Source: Buttiauxella gaviniae ATCC 51604 (lineage in GTDB: Bacteria; Pseudomonadota; Gammaproteobacteria; Enterobacterales; Enterobacteriaceae). Taken from it: a DNA stretch of 64,000 bases. The position numbers were made by a program, and so were the translations under genes. Positions 1-11,398 of this stretch are shown here, piece after piece. A model generated the notes under the pieces. The model was not told the origin of the DNA. It searched no databases and was given only the letters and a program-made list of their open reading frames with translations. Location: NCBI RefSeq assembly GCF_001654835.1, contig NZ_LXEP01000003.1, positions 290,888 to 354,887 of the forward strand, in the 5' to 3' direction. Position 1 is the first letter of the stretch. Each line of letters opens with the position of its first letter.

Positions 1-2020
<2,020 letters not shown>

Positions 2021-2028
2021 CAAACGTA

Positions 2029-2052
2029 AAACGGCCCCAAATGGGGCCGTTA
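2029..2052 (+). terminator. GC-rich hairpin after ygjK
   Basis: The segment holds an inverted repeat AACGGCCCC-AAA-TGGGGCCGTT starting 9 bases after the ygjK stop. There is no long T run after it, so it may be a weak terminator or an mRNA-stabilising hairpin. Confidence 0.6.
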
Positions 2053-2069
2053 CAAAATAGGTAAAGACC

Positions 2070-2183
2070 TATCCTCTAAATAATTGGAGTTGCATCAAGG
2101 CGGCAAACTCAGGAATCCCCAGGAGCTTACTGGGGTGAGTGAGTGCAGCCAACGCCGAGACGACTTCAAGTATGACGAGGATA
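2070..2183. repeat. Interspersed palindromic element, about 114 bp
   Basis: The element is bounded by a 7-bp inverted repeat (TATCCTC at 2070-2076, GAGGATA at 2177-2183). It contains the phrase GGAGTTGCATCAAGGCGGCA near the left end, a central hairpin CCCCAG-gagctta-CTGGGG, and CTTCAAGTATGACGAGGA at the right end. From memory, similar non-coding repeats occur dispersed in other enterobacterial genomes. It lies between the 3' ends of ygjK and ymgE, where such elements usually sit. A degenerate second copy appears near 3425. Confidence 0.6.
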
Positions 2184-2184
2184 G

Positions 2185-2436
2185 TTAGCGACGAACCATA
2201 CGGTAAATAACCAAAACAATAATCGCACCTGCTACTGCGACAAGGAAACTTGGCAAGTTAAAGCCCGTGACGCTGCCGCCGATATGAAGAAATGTTGCAA
2301 TCCATCCACCAACGACAGCACCAATAATCCCTAAAATACAGGTCAGGATAAACCCGCCGCCGTCTTTACCAGGCATAATTAATTTTGCGATAACACCAGC
2401 TATCAAACCGAAAATAATCCAGGCCAGAATACCCAT
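2185..2436 (-). CDS. ymgE: GlsB/YeaQ/YmgE-family small membrane protein
   Basis: An 83-residue protein of the transglycosylase-associated (GlsB/YeaQ/YmgE) family. Three hydrophobic segments with small-residue motifs are visible: LIAGVIAKLIMPGKDGGGF, ILGIIGAVVGGW and LVAVAGAIIVLVIYR. The frame stays open further upstream, but the family begins MGIxAWIIF, and an AGAGG stands 9 bases before this ATG. The function is not established; relatives respond to general stress. The gene is convergent with ygjK and divergent from ycgR, as ymgE and ycgR are next to each other in E. coli. Confidence 0.9.
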   Translation of the reverse strand: MGILAWIIFGLIAGVIAKLIMPGKDGGGFILTCILGIIGAVVGGWIATFLHIGGSVTGFNLPSFLVAVAGAIIVLVIYRMVRR

Positions 2437-2600
2437 GTTGAACATCCTCTTCATTATTGTGTGTGGTAACAAGCCAGAATCCACATCAGTTTCGTCGCGG
2501 GTTCTGTCTGTCGGTACGCTAAGTATAATCAAATGTTAGGAAAATGTGACTAGCATCACTAAGTTATTGAATTTATCCGCATCGCGCCTTGAGATTTATC

Positions 2601-2627
2601 TTAAGTTTTTTACATTATTGCCGATAA
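2601..2627 (+). promoter_or_regulatory. Sigma-28 (FliA) promoter of ycgR
   Basis: TTAAGTTT (2601-2608), an 11-base spacer, then GCCGATAA (2620-2627). This matches the FliA consensus TAAAGTTT-N11-GCCGATAA at 15 of 16 positions with exact spacing. It lies 30 bases before the ycgR start. It places ycgR in the late flagellar regulon, as known for E. coli and Salmonella. Confidence 0.9.
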
Positions 2628-2657
2628 GATTGCTTACCGCTTTCAAAAAACCACAAC

Positions 2658-3401
2658 ATGGACCTGGCCTTGAGTAACTATAACGAGCAGTTTCTGAAAC
2701 AAAGTCCTCTGGCAGTATTAGGCGTGTTACGTGATCTCCATAAAAACCAAGTCCCGGTTCGTCTGAGTTGGCCATCGGGGCAATTTATCAGCAAAATCCT
2801 TGAGGTTACGGCGACTGGTTTGATCGTGGATTTTGGAAGCCAGGGGCATGAAAATCAGGCGGCGCAAAAAGCGACCAACATACAGTTCATTGCTGAGACT
2901 GAAGGGGCAAAGGTAGAATTTATAATGCCTAAGATGCAGGTAATAAGTTACCTGAACTTACCGGCATTCCACGCCCCGCTACCTCCCGCTTTGTGGTTCG
3001 TACAACGCCGGGAATACTTTCGCATCAGTGCCCCACTTCAGCCCTATTACCTCTGCAATACCACGCTCTCTAATGGCTCGCCATTCCAGTTCAGGCTATG
3101 TGATTTGTCATTAGGGGGAATGGGCGCACTGGTTGATGGGCCTCTGCCAGAAGGGTTGAGTACAGGAATGCGTTTCTCACAGGTGGAAATAGATTTAGTG
3201 CAGTGGGGTAAGTTTCACTTTGATATGCAGCTGATAACGCTTTCGGAACGAAAAGTCATCGACGGTAAAAATCAGACCATCAGCACCCCTCGCCTGAGTT
3301 TCCGCTTCCTGAATGTGAACCCGGCCGTTGAGCGCGAACTACAGCGCATTATTTTTTCGCTGGAACGATCGGCGCGTGAAAAAGCAGAACGAGTGAAGTA
3401 A
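2658..3401 (+). CDS. ycgR: Flagellar brake protein YcgR (c-di-GMP receptor)
   Basis: A 247-residue protein, close to the 244 of E. coli. The N-terminal YcgR domain (about 1-115) is followed by a PilZ domain with both c-di-GMP binding motifs: RRxxxR as QRREYFR near residue 115 and DxSxxG as DLSLGGMG near 150. When loaded with c-di-GMP the family binds the flagellar motor and slows swimming. The ATG at 2658 is used here. A TTG at 2670 would give MSNYNEQ, aligning exactly with the E. coli N-terminus MSHYHEQ, and may be the true start. The sigma-28 promoter just upstream supports the assignment. Confidence 0.95.
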   Translation: MDLALSNYNEQFLKQSPLAVLGVLRDLHKNQVPVRLSWPSGQFISKILEVTATGLIVDFGSQGHENQAAQKATNIQFIAETEGAKVEFIMPKMQVISYLNLPAFHAPLPPALWFVQRREYFRISAPLQPYYLCNTTLSNGSPFQFRLCDLSLGGMGALVDGPLPEGLSTGMRFSQVEIDLVQWGKFHFDMQLITLSERKVIDGKNQTISTPRLSFRFLNVNPAVERELQRIIFSLERSAREKAERVK

Positions 3402-3423
3402 ACAGTTTAAGACAGACACTAAA

Positions 3424-3500
3424 AAATTCGAGTTGCATAAAGGCGAAAGGCCGCAGACCCCAGACGCATAGAAAACGATGTGACTGGGATGTGCGGTTGT
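3424..3500. repeat. Degenerate copy of the 2070 element
   Basis: ATTCGAGTTGCATAAAGGCG at 3426-3445 resembles the left end of the element at 2070-2183. The rest (GACCCCAGACG ... TGACTGGGATGTG) keeps only a loose central hairpin. It lies between the 3' ends of the convergent genes ycgR and emtA. Confidence 0.4.
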
Positions 3501-3517
3501 GCTTTAAAAATGACTTG

Positions 3518-4126
3518 TTACATGGCGTTTAAAGCCCGCGACACCTTATATAGATAGCGCGGTGCCTGAGGTGCCGGGTGGTTCTTCGCAATGTAATCGT
3601 AAAACTCGTCAGGGCTCAGGTCATTAATCTCGTTAATGGCCTTTTTGCGATCCGATGAGAAGGTTCGGAGCAGAGCCCCTGCACCGTTAGCATAAGAGGC
3701 CAGCAACGCATATTGCATAGTTTGCGGATCTTCAATACCAGCCAGAATGCCATGTTCCAGAATGCTTAAATAAGCCGTGCCAATCGAAATATTACGGGCC
3801 GGGTCTTTGAGCTCGCTGGTTGACGGCTCGCCGCCCCATCCCAGGTGGCGATACACATCGCGGCCAGCGGTTGAGGCTTTAATCTGCATCAGACCAACCG
3901 CGTTGGACTTGCTGACGAGCGTAGGATTACCGCCTGATTCCACAGCAATAATCGCCGTAACCACTCGTGGACTTACTCCCCACTCTTTTGCGGCCTGATC
4001 GGTTATTGGCATCCAGGTTAATGCACGTTGTACCGGTTTTGTAGGGTCCCACTCGGGCTGTTTGGTGGTATGGCTTGAACAGCCTGCTAAAAACAAAACC
4101 AATACAATGAGCCATCTGATATTCAC
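3518..4126 (-). CDS. emtA: Endo-type membrane-bound lytic transglycosylase A
   Basis: A 202-residue lipoprotein (E. coli EmtA/MltE has 203) that cleaves glycan strands of peptidoglycan internally to form 1,6-anhydromuropeptides at the outer membrane. The signal peptide ends in lipobox LAGC (Cys16). The SLT domain shows ESGGN with catalytic Glu63, then [22 protein letters not shown] and [12 protein letters not shown]. The C-terminal [14 protein letters not shown] matches the E. coli protein. The gene is divergent from ldcA, as in E. coli; together they clip glycan strands and process the released peptides. Confidence 0.95.
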   Translation of the reverse strand: MNIRWLIVLVLFLAGCSSHTTKQPEWDPTKPVQRALTWMPITDQAAKEWGVSPRVVTAIIAVESGGNPTLVSKSNAVGLMQIKASTAGRDVYRHLGWGGEPSTSELKDPARNISIGTAYLSILEHGILAGIEDPQTMQYALLASYANGAGALLRTFSSDRKKAINEINDLSPDEFYDYIAKNHPAPQAPRYLYKVSRALNAM

Positions 4127-4260
4127 GCATCTATCCTTATAAAGTTACCCGGAATATTGAAATCTGTGGGGTAAACAACATTGATTCATCGCCGCCTGGC
4201 GGATGACAACCACCTTTGATAACGGCATGATAACCAATTCACTTTCAGCAAGGAAATGCC

Positions 4261-5181
4261 ATGTCCACGATTCGTTTGATTGCTCCTTCAGGTTTCTGTG
4301 TTAATCAGGCTGCTGCTGCGCGCGGTATCGAACGCCTGAAAGCCGCGGGACACCGAGTGGAAAACCAATCCGTCGTTACCCGGCGCTTTCAGCGTTTCGC
4401 CGGAACTGACGATCAACGACTTGCTGATATTCAGGATTTATCCGCACTCCCGAATGAATGCGATATCGTTCTGGCGGTGCGCGGTGGTTATGGTGCATCC
4501 CGTTTGCTTGAAAATATTGACTATTCGAGCCTTGGGCACGCGTTCCACGAACGTACACCGATTATTTGCGGGCATAGCGATTTTACCGCAATCCAGTTAG
4601 CCCTCTTATCCCAGACAGGTGCCATTACCTTTAGCGGGCCGATGCTTGCGGGTAATTTTGGTGCCGATGAGTTAAACAGCTTTACCTGGCAGCATTTCTG
4701 GCAGGCAATTACTGAGCCGCAATTTACCCTCACCTGGCAAAGCTCAACGCCTGCATGTTCGGCAAGTGGGACGCTGTGGGGCGGCAATCTCGCGATGCTG
4801 GTATCAATGATTGGCTCGCCGTGGCTCAACGTGATTGATGGTGGCATTTTAGTGGTCGAAGATATTAACGAGCACCCTTTCCGCGTGGAGCGACTGCTAT
4901 TGCAACTCCACCACGCCGGAATTTTAGCTCGCCAGAAAGCCCTGATTCTCGGAAGTTTCAACGGAGCAACGTTAAGTGACTACGACGGCGGTTACGATTT
5001 CGATGAAATGTGTCGCATGTTAGAGCAGCGGTTATCCATTCCCGTGCTGCGCGGTTTACCGTTTGGTCATGAACCAGAAACTGTCACTCTGCCATTGGGC
5101 GCTTTCGGCGAACTACAGCATGACGGGCAAACCGCCAGTCTCACCGTCAGCGGTCATCCGGTAATGAGACAAAATAAGTAG
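4261..5181 (+). CDS. ldcA: Muramoyltetrapeptide (LD-) carboxypeptidase
   Basis: A 306-residue cytoplasmic S66-type serine peptidase (E. coli 304) that removes the terminal D-Ala from murein tetrapeptides during peptidoglycan recycling. The catalytic triad is visible: Ser106 in ICGHSDFTA, Glu200 in VVEDINEHPFR and His270 in LPFGHEPETV. The nucleophile loop AVRGGYGASRLL and the TLWGGNLAML segment are intact. An AAGGAAATGCC stretch abuts the ATG. It is transcribed away from emtA and precedes cvrA by 91 bases. Confidence 0.95.
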   Translation: MSTIRLIAPSGFCVNQAAAARGIERLKAAGHRVENQSVVTRRFQRFAGTDDQRLADIQDLSALPNECDIVLAVRGGYGASRLLENIDYSSLGHAFHERTPIICGHSDFTAIQLALLSQTGAITFSGPMLAGNFGADELNSFTWQHFWQAITEPQFTLTWQSSTPACSASGTLWGGNLAMLVSMIGSPWLNVIDGGILVVEDINEHPFRVERLLLQLHHAGILARQKALILGSFNGATLSDYDGGYDFDEMCRMLEQRLSIPVLRGLPFGHEPETVTLPLGAFGELQHDGQTASLTVSGHPVMRQNK

Positions 5182-5272
5182 AATTTGCCCCTCAGAAAGC
5201 ACAATGAATCAATGCTTTCCGTGTTAAAATTTGCTTCACGAATAGATACACACGCAAAGGAGAAAGATAATT

Positions 5273-7003
5273 TTGGACGCAGGGGCGATAGTCAGTCTGT
5301 TTATTTTAGGTTCCGTATTGGTAACTTGTAGCATCTTATTGAGTTCTTTTTCCTCGCGTCTTGGTATCCCCATCCTGGTTATATTCCTCGCTATTGGTAT
5401 GTTGGCGGGGATCGATGGCATTGGCGGCATTCCGTTTGATAATTATCCTTTCGCTTATTTAATCAGTAACTTGGCACTGGCGGTGATTCTGCTTGATGGC
5501 GGCATGCGCACCCAAGCAAGCTCCTTTCGCGTAGCGCTTGGCCCGGCACTTTCGCTTGCTACAGTTGGTGTACTTATCACCTCAGGCTTGACTGGCATGG
5601 CTGCAGCCTGGCTGTTTAATCTCAATGTCATCGAAGGCTTGCTGATTGGCGCGATAGTCGGCTCAACGGATGCGGCAGCCGTGTTCTCGTTGCTCGGCGG
5701 CAAAGGGCTGAACGAACGTGTTGGTTCAACGCTTGAGATTGAATCAGGTAGTAACGACCCGATGGCGGTGTTTCTGACCATCACGCTGATTGAGATGATT
5801 CAGCATGGGCAAACCGGCCTGAGCTGGATGTTCCTGGTGGATATTATCCAACAGTTTGGTTTGGGCATTTTGCTTGGCCTCGGCGGCGGTTATCTGCTGC
5901 TGCAAATGATTAACCGCATTACGCTACCACAAGGTTTGTATCCGCTGCTGGCATTAAGCGGCGGGATTATGGTGTTTGGCATCACCACCGCATTAAACGG
6001 CAGCGGTATTCTGGCGGTCTATTTGTGTGGCTTCCTACTCGGAAACCGCCCTATTCGCAGCCGCTTTGGTATTCTACAAAACTTTGATGGTCTGGCGTGG
6101 TTTGCACAAATCGGCATGTTCCTGGTGCTGGGCTTACTGGTCAATCCAACCGATCTGTTGCCGATTGCTATTCCGGCGCTGTTGCTGTCTATCTGGATGA
6201 TATTCTTTGCTCGTCCATTGTCTGTTTTCCTCGGCTTGCTGCCGTTCCGTGGTTTTAACCTGCGCGAACGTGTGTTTATCAGTTGGGTTGGCCTGCGTGG
6301 CGCAGTGCCAATCATCCTTGCCGTATTCCCGATGATGGCGGGCCTTGAAAATGCACGCCTGTTCTTTAATGTCGCCTTCTTCGTGGTCCTGGTGTCGCTG
6401 TTATTACAAGGCACGTCGCTCGGTTGGGCGGCGAAAAAAGCCAAAGTTGTGGTTCCGCCTGTCGGCTGGCCGGTATCCCGCGTTGGCCTGGATATTCATC
6501 CGGAAAACCCTTGGGAGCAGTTCGTTTATCAGCTTAGCGAAGACAAATGGTGCATCGGTGCCTCTTTGCGGGATCTGAAAATGCCGAAAGACACACGAAT
6601 TGCCGCCCTGTTCCGTGACAATGTTCTGATGCAACCAGGCGACCGTACACGTTTGCAAGTGGGTGATGTGCTCTGTGTTATTGGACGTGAGCGCGACTTA
6701 CCGGCTCTGGGTAAGATGTTTAGCCAGTCGCCACCAGTGGCACTCGACCAACGCTTCTTCGGTGATTTTATTCTCGAAGCCAGCGCCCAGTTTGGCGATG
6801 TCGCGACCATTTACGGCCTTGAACTTGATGACAACGTCAATACTCAACAAACATTGGGTGAGTTTGTGGTGGGCATGTTAGGCGGTGCGCCGGTGGTTGG
6901 TGACCAGGTAGAGTTCGCGGGCATGATTTGGACTGTCGCCGAGAAAGAAGATAACCAGGTGCGTAAGATTGGTGTGCGCGTCGAGAGTGAAGAGACTGAG
7001 TAA
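5273..7003 (+). CDS. cvrA: K+/H+ antiporter CvrA (NhaP2), TTG start
   Basis: A 576-residue CPA1-family antiporter (E. coli 578) that exports K+ and protects against osmotic upshift and potassium toxicity. About 12 membrane segments span residues 1-390, with the ion-binding motif [22 protein letters not shown] split by family-typical glycine turns and [10 protein letters not shown] just after it. The C-terminal 180 residues form cytoplasmic TrkA-C and CorC/HlyC-type domains. The start is TTG: AAAGGAG lies 10 bases upstream and the N-terminus [14 protein letters not shown] aligns with E. coli MDATTIISLFILGS. Confidence 0.95.
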   Translation: MDAGAIVSLFILGSVLVTCSILLSSFSSRLGIPILVIFLAIGMLAGIDGIGGIPFDNYPFAYLISNLALAVILLDGGMRTQASSFRVALGPALSLATVGVLITSGLTGMAAAWLFNLNVIEGLLIGAIVGSTDAAAVFSLLGGKGLNERVGSTLEIESGSNDPMAVFLTITLIEMIQHGQTGLSWMFLVDIIQQFGLGILLGLGGGYLLLQMINRITLPQGLYPLLALSGGIMVFGITTALNGSGILAVYLCGFLLGNRPIRSRFGILQNFDGLAWFAQIGMFLVLGLLVNPTDLLPIAIPALLLSIWMIFFARPLSVFLGLLPFRGFNLRERVFISWVGLRGAVPIILAVFPMMAGLENARLFFNVAFFVVLVSLLLQGTSLGWAAKKAKVVVPPVGWPVSRVGLDIHPENPWEQFVYQLSEDKWCIGASLRDLKMPKDTRIAALFRDNVLMQPGDRTRLQVGDVLCVIGRERDLPALGKMFSQSPPVALDQRFFGDFILEASAQFGDVATIYGLELDDNVNTQQTLGEFVVGMLGGAPVVGDQVEFAGMIWTVAEKEDNQVRKIGVRVESEETE

Positions 7004-7010
7004 TAAAACG

Positions 7011-7041
7011 ATATGGCGGGTAAGGTAACTTACCCGCATAT
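7011..7041. terminator. Hairpin between convergent cvrA and dadX
   Basis: Inverted repeat GCGGGTAA-ggtaac-TTACCCGC flanked by ATAT on both sides, centred between two convergent genes. There is no T run on either strand. It could end transcripts from both sides. Confidence 0.5.
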
Positions 7042-7079
7042 CAATACCGATGTGCAAAAGAGCGTTAATGCAACAACAG

Positions 7080-8153
7080 TCAGGATGTTGTAACTACAGG
7101 CACACGTGGTGCCAGAGCGCACATTAATTCGTACCCCACCGTGCCGGCTGCATGGGCCACATCATCAATTTTCACTTCATTGCCCCATAACTCGACCGGG
7201 CTACCAATACCGGTGTGCGGACATGGGGTGAGATCTACCGCCAACATATCCATGGAAATAGCCCCTACGGTATGCGTTAGCACACCATCAACACGCACTG
7301 GCGTACCATCTGGCGCATGGCGTGGGTAACCATCGGCATAACCACAGGCAACAATACCAATACGCTGCTCGGTATTTGTCCGGTAACGACTGCCATAACC
7401 CACCGCATCGCCCGGTTTAAGGTTCTGTACGCCAATAATCTCACTTTGCAGGCTCATCACTGGCTGCAGGCCGCTGGTGGCAACGTCGCACCATTGCCCG
7501 CTCGGTGATGCGCCGTACAGCACAATCCCTGGACGTACCCAATCGAAATGCGCTTCCGGGTGCCAGAGTGTTGCCGCCGAATTGGAGAGCGAGCGCGGGC
7601 AATCTAAACCTTCAGCCGCCTGATCTACCCGCTTCATTGGTTCAACAATGCCATCAGGTTGTTCTGCATCAGCAAAGTGTGCCATCAACGTAAGTTGACC
7701 GACATTCGGGATAACACGCAGTTGCTGCCAGATAGAATGCACGCGGTCCGGGCTGAACCCGAGTCGGTTCATTCCACTATTCATCTTCAGGTAAACATCC
7801 AGCGGCGCATTGAGTTTGGCATTAGCTAAAGCTTTTACCTGCCAGTTGCTGTGCAGGCTGGTGGTCAAACGATACTGGTCAAATAGCGGCAACTCGTCGG
7901 CGTGGAAGAAGCCCTCCAGCATTAAAATCGGCCCTTTCCAGCCTTGCTCACGCAGCAGGATCGCCTCTTCAATATTAAGCATCGCGAAACCATCGGTTTG
8001 CCTTAACGACGACCAGATACGTTCAATTCCATGACCATAAGCATTCGCTTTAACCACCGACCAGACACGCGAATGAGGAGCGGCCTGGCGAACAACATTT
8101 AAATTGTTACGTAGCGCGCTGAGATTCAGCGTCGCAACAACAGGACGGGACAT
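7080..8153 (-). CDS. dadX: Catabolic alanine racemase DadX
   Basis: A 357-residue fold-type III PLP enzyme (E. coli 356) that interconverts L- and D-alanine so that L-Ala can be degraded through DadA. The PLP lysine is Lys35 in VVKANAYGHG, and the second catalytic base is Tyr253 in GYGSRYRT. The substrate loop SMDMLAVDLT is present near residue 310. It lies 20 bases downstream of dadA on the same strand, so the two are cotranscribed, as in E. coli, where Lrp and CRP control the operon. Confidence 0.95.
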   Translation of the reverse strand: MSRPVVATLNLSALRNNLNVVRQAAPHSRVWSVVKANAYGHGIERIWSSLRQTDGFAMLNIEEAILLREQGWKGPILMLEGFFHADELPLFDQYRLTTSLHSNWQVKALANAKLNAPLDVYLKMNSGMNRLGFSPDRVHSIWQQLRVIPNVGQLTLMAHFADAEQPDGIVEPMKRVDQAAEGLDCPRSLSNSAATLWHPEAHFDWVRPGIVLYGASPSGQWCDVATSGLQPVMSLQSEIIGVQNLKPGDAVGYGSRYRTNTEQRIGIVACGYADGYPRHAPDGTPVRVDGVLTHTVGAISMDMLAVDLTPCPHTGIGSPVELWGNEVKIDDVAHAAGTVGYELMCALAPRVPVVTTS

Positions 8154-8173
8154 TGTCCTCTCCTTGTTAGAAT

Positions 8174-9472
8174 TTAATTATGGGCGTTATGCAGACGCGG
8201 TGATCCTGTCGGCCTGAACCCCGGGGAATAACGTGCAACCGAGAGGTCATCAAATGGAATCGCAGGCGTTCTCCCGGAAATTAAATCACTTAACATCTGG
8301 CCGGAACCGCAGGCCATCGTCCAGCCTAATGTCCCGTGCCCGGTGTTAAGCCATAGATTTTTGAACGGTGTACGCCCAACAATTGGCGTACCGTCTGGCG
8401 TCATTGGGCGCAGACCCGTCCAGAATGTGGCTTGCTCAACATGCCCTCCGCGCGGGTACAAATCACGAACAACCATTTCCAGGGTTTCGCGACGTGGTTG
8501 CAGCAATTCCGTATTGAAGCCGACAATTTCTGCCATTCCGCCAACGCGAATACGTTGATCAAAACGCGTGATAGCAATTTTGTATGTCTCATCGAGAATA
8601 GTCGAAACCGGTGCGCCTTGCTCATCCGCAATGGGGATTGTCAGCGAATAACCTTTGAGTGGATAAACAGGAATATCAACGATATTTTTCAATAGGCCAG
8701 TGGAATATGAGCCGAAAGCAACGACGTAAGCATCGGCCTTCACGACCTCTTTGCCGCACTGCACGCCGTAAATACTTTGGCCTTCGTACAACAGACGATC
8801 AACCGAAGTATTAAAGCGGAACTCAACACCGGCTTCTGCCGCCATCTGAGCCAGGTTTTGCGTAAACAGCTGGCAGTCGCCAGTTTCATCATTCGGTAAG
8901 CGCAAGCCGCCCGTGAGCTTATGAGCTACATCAGCCAACGCGGGTTCAACTTCGGCTAAACGGCTTGCCTCCAGCAATTGATATGGCACACCCGCATCTT
9001 CGAGTACTGCTATATCTTTGGCCGCATTTTCATACTGCTGGGCGGTGCGGAAAAGTTGTAGCGTGCCACCCTGGCGGCCTTCGTACTGGATATTGGTGGT
9101 GTGGCGCAATTCCTTCAGGCAATCACGGCTGTATTCCGCAAGGCGCACCATGCGACCTTTGTTTTCCATATAGTGGCGCATATCGCAATTGCGCAGCATT
9201 TGCAGCATCCACTTAAGCTGAAATTGCGTGCCATCAAGGCTAATAGCGAGCGGTGCATGGCGCTGGAACATCCATTTAATCGCTTTAAGCGGCACACCAG
9301 GAGCCGCCCATGGGGCAGCGTAGCCCGGTGAAATTTGCCCGGCATTCGCCGCGCTGGTTTCCTGAGCAGGACCCGGCTCCCTGTCGATAACAGTGACATC
9401 ATGCCCTGCCTGGCGTAAATACCAGGCGCTGCTGACACCCACTACACCACTACCCAGCACCACAACTCGCAT
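8174..9472 (-). CDS. dadA: D-amino acid dehydrogenase small subunit DadA
   Basis: A 432-residue FAD enzyme, the same length as in E. coli, that oxidises D-alanine to pyruvate at the inner membrane and feeds electrons to the respiratory chain. The dinucleotide fold is [11 protein letters not shown] at residues 8-18, and the C-terminal FAD contact is [15 protein letters not shown] second ATG two codons upstream is rejected: GGTGGA has proper spacing only for this start, and the protein then begins MRVVVLGSG as in relatives. It is the first gene of dadAX. Confidence 0.95.
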   Translation of the reverse strand: MRVVVLGSGVVGVSSAWYLRQAGHDVTVIDREPGPAQETSAANAGQISPGYAAPWAAPGVPLKAIKWMFQRHAPLAISLDGTQFQLKWMLQMLRNCDMRHYMENKGRMVRLAEYSRDCLKELRHTTNIQYEGRQGGTLQLFRTAQQYENAAKDIAVLEDAGVPYQLLEASRLAEVEPALADVAHKLTGGLRLPNDETGDCQLFTQNLAQMAAEAGVEFRFNTSVDRLLYEGQSIYGVQCGKEVVKADAYVVAFGSYSTGLLKNIVDIPVYPLKGYSLTIPIADEQGAPVSTILDETYKIAITRFDQRIRVGGMAEIVGFNTELLQPRRETLEMVVRDLYPRGGHVEQATFWTGLRPMTPDGTPIVGRTPFKNLWLNTGHGTLGWTMACGSGQMLSDLISGRTPAIPFDDLSVARYSPGFRPTGSPRLHNAHN

Positions 9473-9562
9473 ATCCATTCCACCATTTAGCTAAAAGAAT
9501 AATCTTCTGATTACAAATTGATAACTCAGATGAAAATGTTATTCAACATATGGCTTTGTTAT

Positions 9563-9578
9563 AGTGACTTTCCTCACA
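9563..9578. promoter_or_regulatory. CRP-like site upstream of dadAX
   Basis: AGTGA-CTTTCC-TCACA matches the CRP consensus TGTGA-N6-TCACA at 9 of 10 positions. It lies 91 bases upstream of the dadA start. CRP activation of dadAX is established in E. coli. The rest of the 326-base dadA-ycgB gap (9473-9798) is AT-rich and presumably holds Lrp sites, which are too degenerate to call by eye. Confidence 0.7.
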
Positions 9579-9798
9579 TCCTGGCCTGTTATAGCAGGAT
9601 AGTGATAATTAGAATCTCCTGCGCATGAAAATATTCTCAACAAAATATTATGCTGACTATCAGAGAATTAACGGGGCATTGGAATATGTAAATCGCGTGG
9701 AAAAAATTTTGCTTGCGGCAGCTAAGTTTCAGGAGTTGTCTATTCTTGAAAGTGAGGCTTTCCATCCAGAGAGAGTCGCCAACAATGAGGGCGCGCTG

Positions 9799-11334
9799 AT
9801 GGCTATTGTTACCGATTCCGCCACAAAGGATTCTAAACGTCTAAGTGATGGACCTGACTGGACGTTCGAACTACTTGATGTCTACCTCGCAGAGATAGAC
9901 CGTGTTGCCAAACTCTATCGGCTGGACACCTATCCTCATCAAATTGAAGTGATTACCTCCGAACAAATGATGGATGCCTATTCGAGCGTTGGGATGCCGA
10001 TTAACTATCCACATTGGTCGTTTGGTAAGAAATTCATTGAAACGGAGCGGCTGTACAAACATGGACAACAGGGGCTGGCCTACGAGATAGTGATCAACTC
10101 CAACCCGTGCATCGCTTATCTGATGGAAGAAAACACTATTACGATGCAGGCTCTGGTGATCGCCCATGCCTGCTATGGTCATAACTCATTCTTCAAAAAC
10201 AACTATCTGTTCCGCAGTTGGACCGATGCCAGTTCGATTATCGATTACCTGATATTCGCCCGTAAATACATTACCGAATGTGAAGAGCGTTATGGTGTGG
10301 ACGAAGTGGAGCGCCTGCTCGACTCCTGCCATGCGCTGATGAACTATGGCGTTGACCGTTATAAACGCCCACAAAAAATTTCGTTGCAGGAAGAGACGGC
10401 GCGGCAGAAAAGCCGTGAGGAGTATCTGCAAAGCCAGGTAAACACGTTGTGGCGTACCCTACCACGTCGTGAAGAAGAAAAAACGGTTGCCGAAGCGCGT
10501 CGTTACCCTTCTGAACCCCAAGAAAACCTGCTCTATTTTATGGAGAAGAATGCGCCGTTGTTGGAATCCTGGCAGCGCGAGATTTTGCGCATTGTGCGTA
10601 AGGTCAGCCAGTATTTCTATCCACAAAAACAGACCCAGGTTATGAATGAAGGCTGGGCGACGTTCTGGCACTACACCATCCTTAACCATCTGTATGATGA
10701 AGGAAAAGTGACTGACCGCTTTATGCTGGAGTTCCTGCATAGCCATACCAATGTGGTATTCCAGCCTCCGTACAATAGCCCTTGGTACAGCGGCATCAAC
10801 CCGTATGCACTCGGTTTTGCCATGTTCCAGGACATCAAGCGAATTTGCCAGTCGCCAACGGAAGAAGACCGCTATTGGTTCCCGGATATTGCAGGTAAAG
10901 ATTGGTTAGAAACACTGCATTTTGCGATGCGTGATTTCAAAGACGAGAGCTTTATCAGCCAGTTCCTGTCGCCAAAACTGATGCGTGATTTCCGCCTGTT
11001 TACGGTGCTGGACGACGACCGCAATAACTATTTGGAAATTGCAGCAATTCACAATGAAGAGGGTTATCGCAAGATTCGTGCTGAGCTTTCTGCACAGTAC
11101 AATCTCAGTAACCTTGAACCTAATATTCAGGTCTGGAACGTTGATTTACGCGGCGACCGCTCGCTGACGTTGCGCTATATCCCGCATAACCGTGCTCCGC
11201 TAGATAAAGGTCGTCGTGAAGTTCTCAAACATGTACATCGTTTATGGGGCTTTGACGTAACGCTTGAACAGCAAAACGAAGATGGCAGCGTTGAGTTACT
11301 AGAACGTTGCCCGCCACGACTCAATAGCTTGTAA
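9799..11334 (+). CDS. ycgB: SpoVR-family protein YcgB
   Basis: A 511-residue member of the SpoVR/YcgB family (E. coli 510). The biochemical role is unknown. In enterobacteria it is a stationary-phase (RpoS) protein, and in Bacillus SpoVR affects spore cortex. Conserved blocks include YPHWSFGKKF, HACYGHNSFFKNNYLF, MNEGWATFWHY and the HSHTNVVFQPP run. The frame is open back to an ATG at 9625, but homology starts at MAIVTDSATKDSKRLSDGPDW, where GAGGG stands 7 bases before the ATG at 9799; no ribosome site precedes 9625. It is divergent from dadA. Confidence 0.92.
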   Translation: MAIVTDSATKDSKRLSDGPDWTFELLDVYLAEIDRVAKLYRLDTYPHQIEVITSEQMMDAYSSVGMPINYPHWSFGKKFIETERLYKHGQQGLAYEIVINSNPCIAYLMEENTITMQALVIAHACYGHNSFFKNNYLFRSWTDASSIIDYLIFARKYITECEERYGVDEVERLLDSCHALMNYGVDRYKRPQKISLQEETARQKSREEYLQSQVNTLWRTLPRREEEKTVAEARRYPSEPQENLLYFMEKNAPLLESWQREILRIVRKVSQYFYPQKQTQVMNEGWATFWHYTILNHLYDEGKVTDRFMLEFLHSHTNVVFQPPYNSPWYSGINPYALGFAMFQDIKRICQSPTEEDRYWFPDIAGKDWLETLHFAMRDFKDESFISQFLSPKLMRDFRLFTVLDDDRNNYLEIAAIHNEEGYRKIRAELSAQYNLSNLEPNIQVWNVDLRGDRSLTLRYIPHNRAPLDKGRREVLKHVHRLWGFDVTLEQQNEDGSVELLERCPPRLNSL

Positions 11335-11340
11335 GCATAA

Positions 11341-11368
11341 AAAAACGCTTCCCAAAGGAAGCGTTTTT
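11341..11368. terminator. Bidirectional terminator between ycgB and fadR
   Basis: AAAAACGCTTCC-caaa-GGAAGCGTTTTT forms a 12-bp stem with A and T flanks, so it can act as a rho-independent terminator for both convergent genes. Confidence 0.9.
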
Positions 11369-11398
11369 CATTTTACAGATGGTGATGACATGGCCAGA

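Noticed and set aside
9625..11334. Longer ycgB starting at 9625
   Set aside because: No Shine-Dalgarno before 9625, and the family N-terminus begins at 9799.
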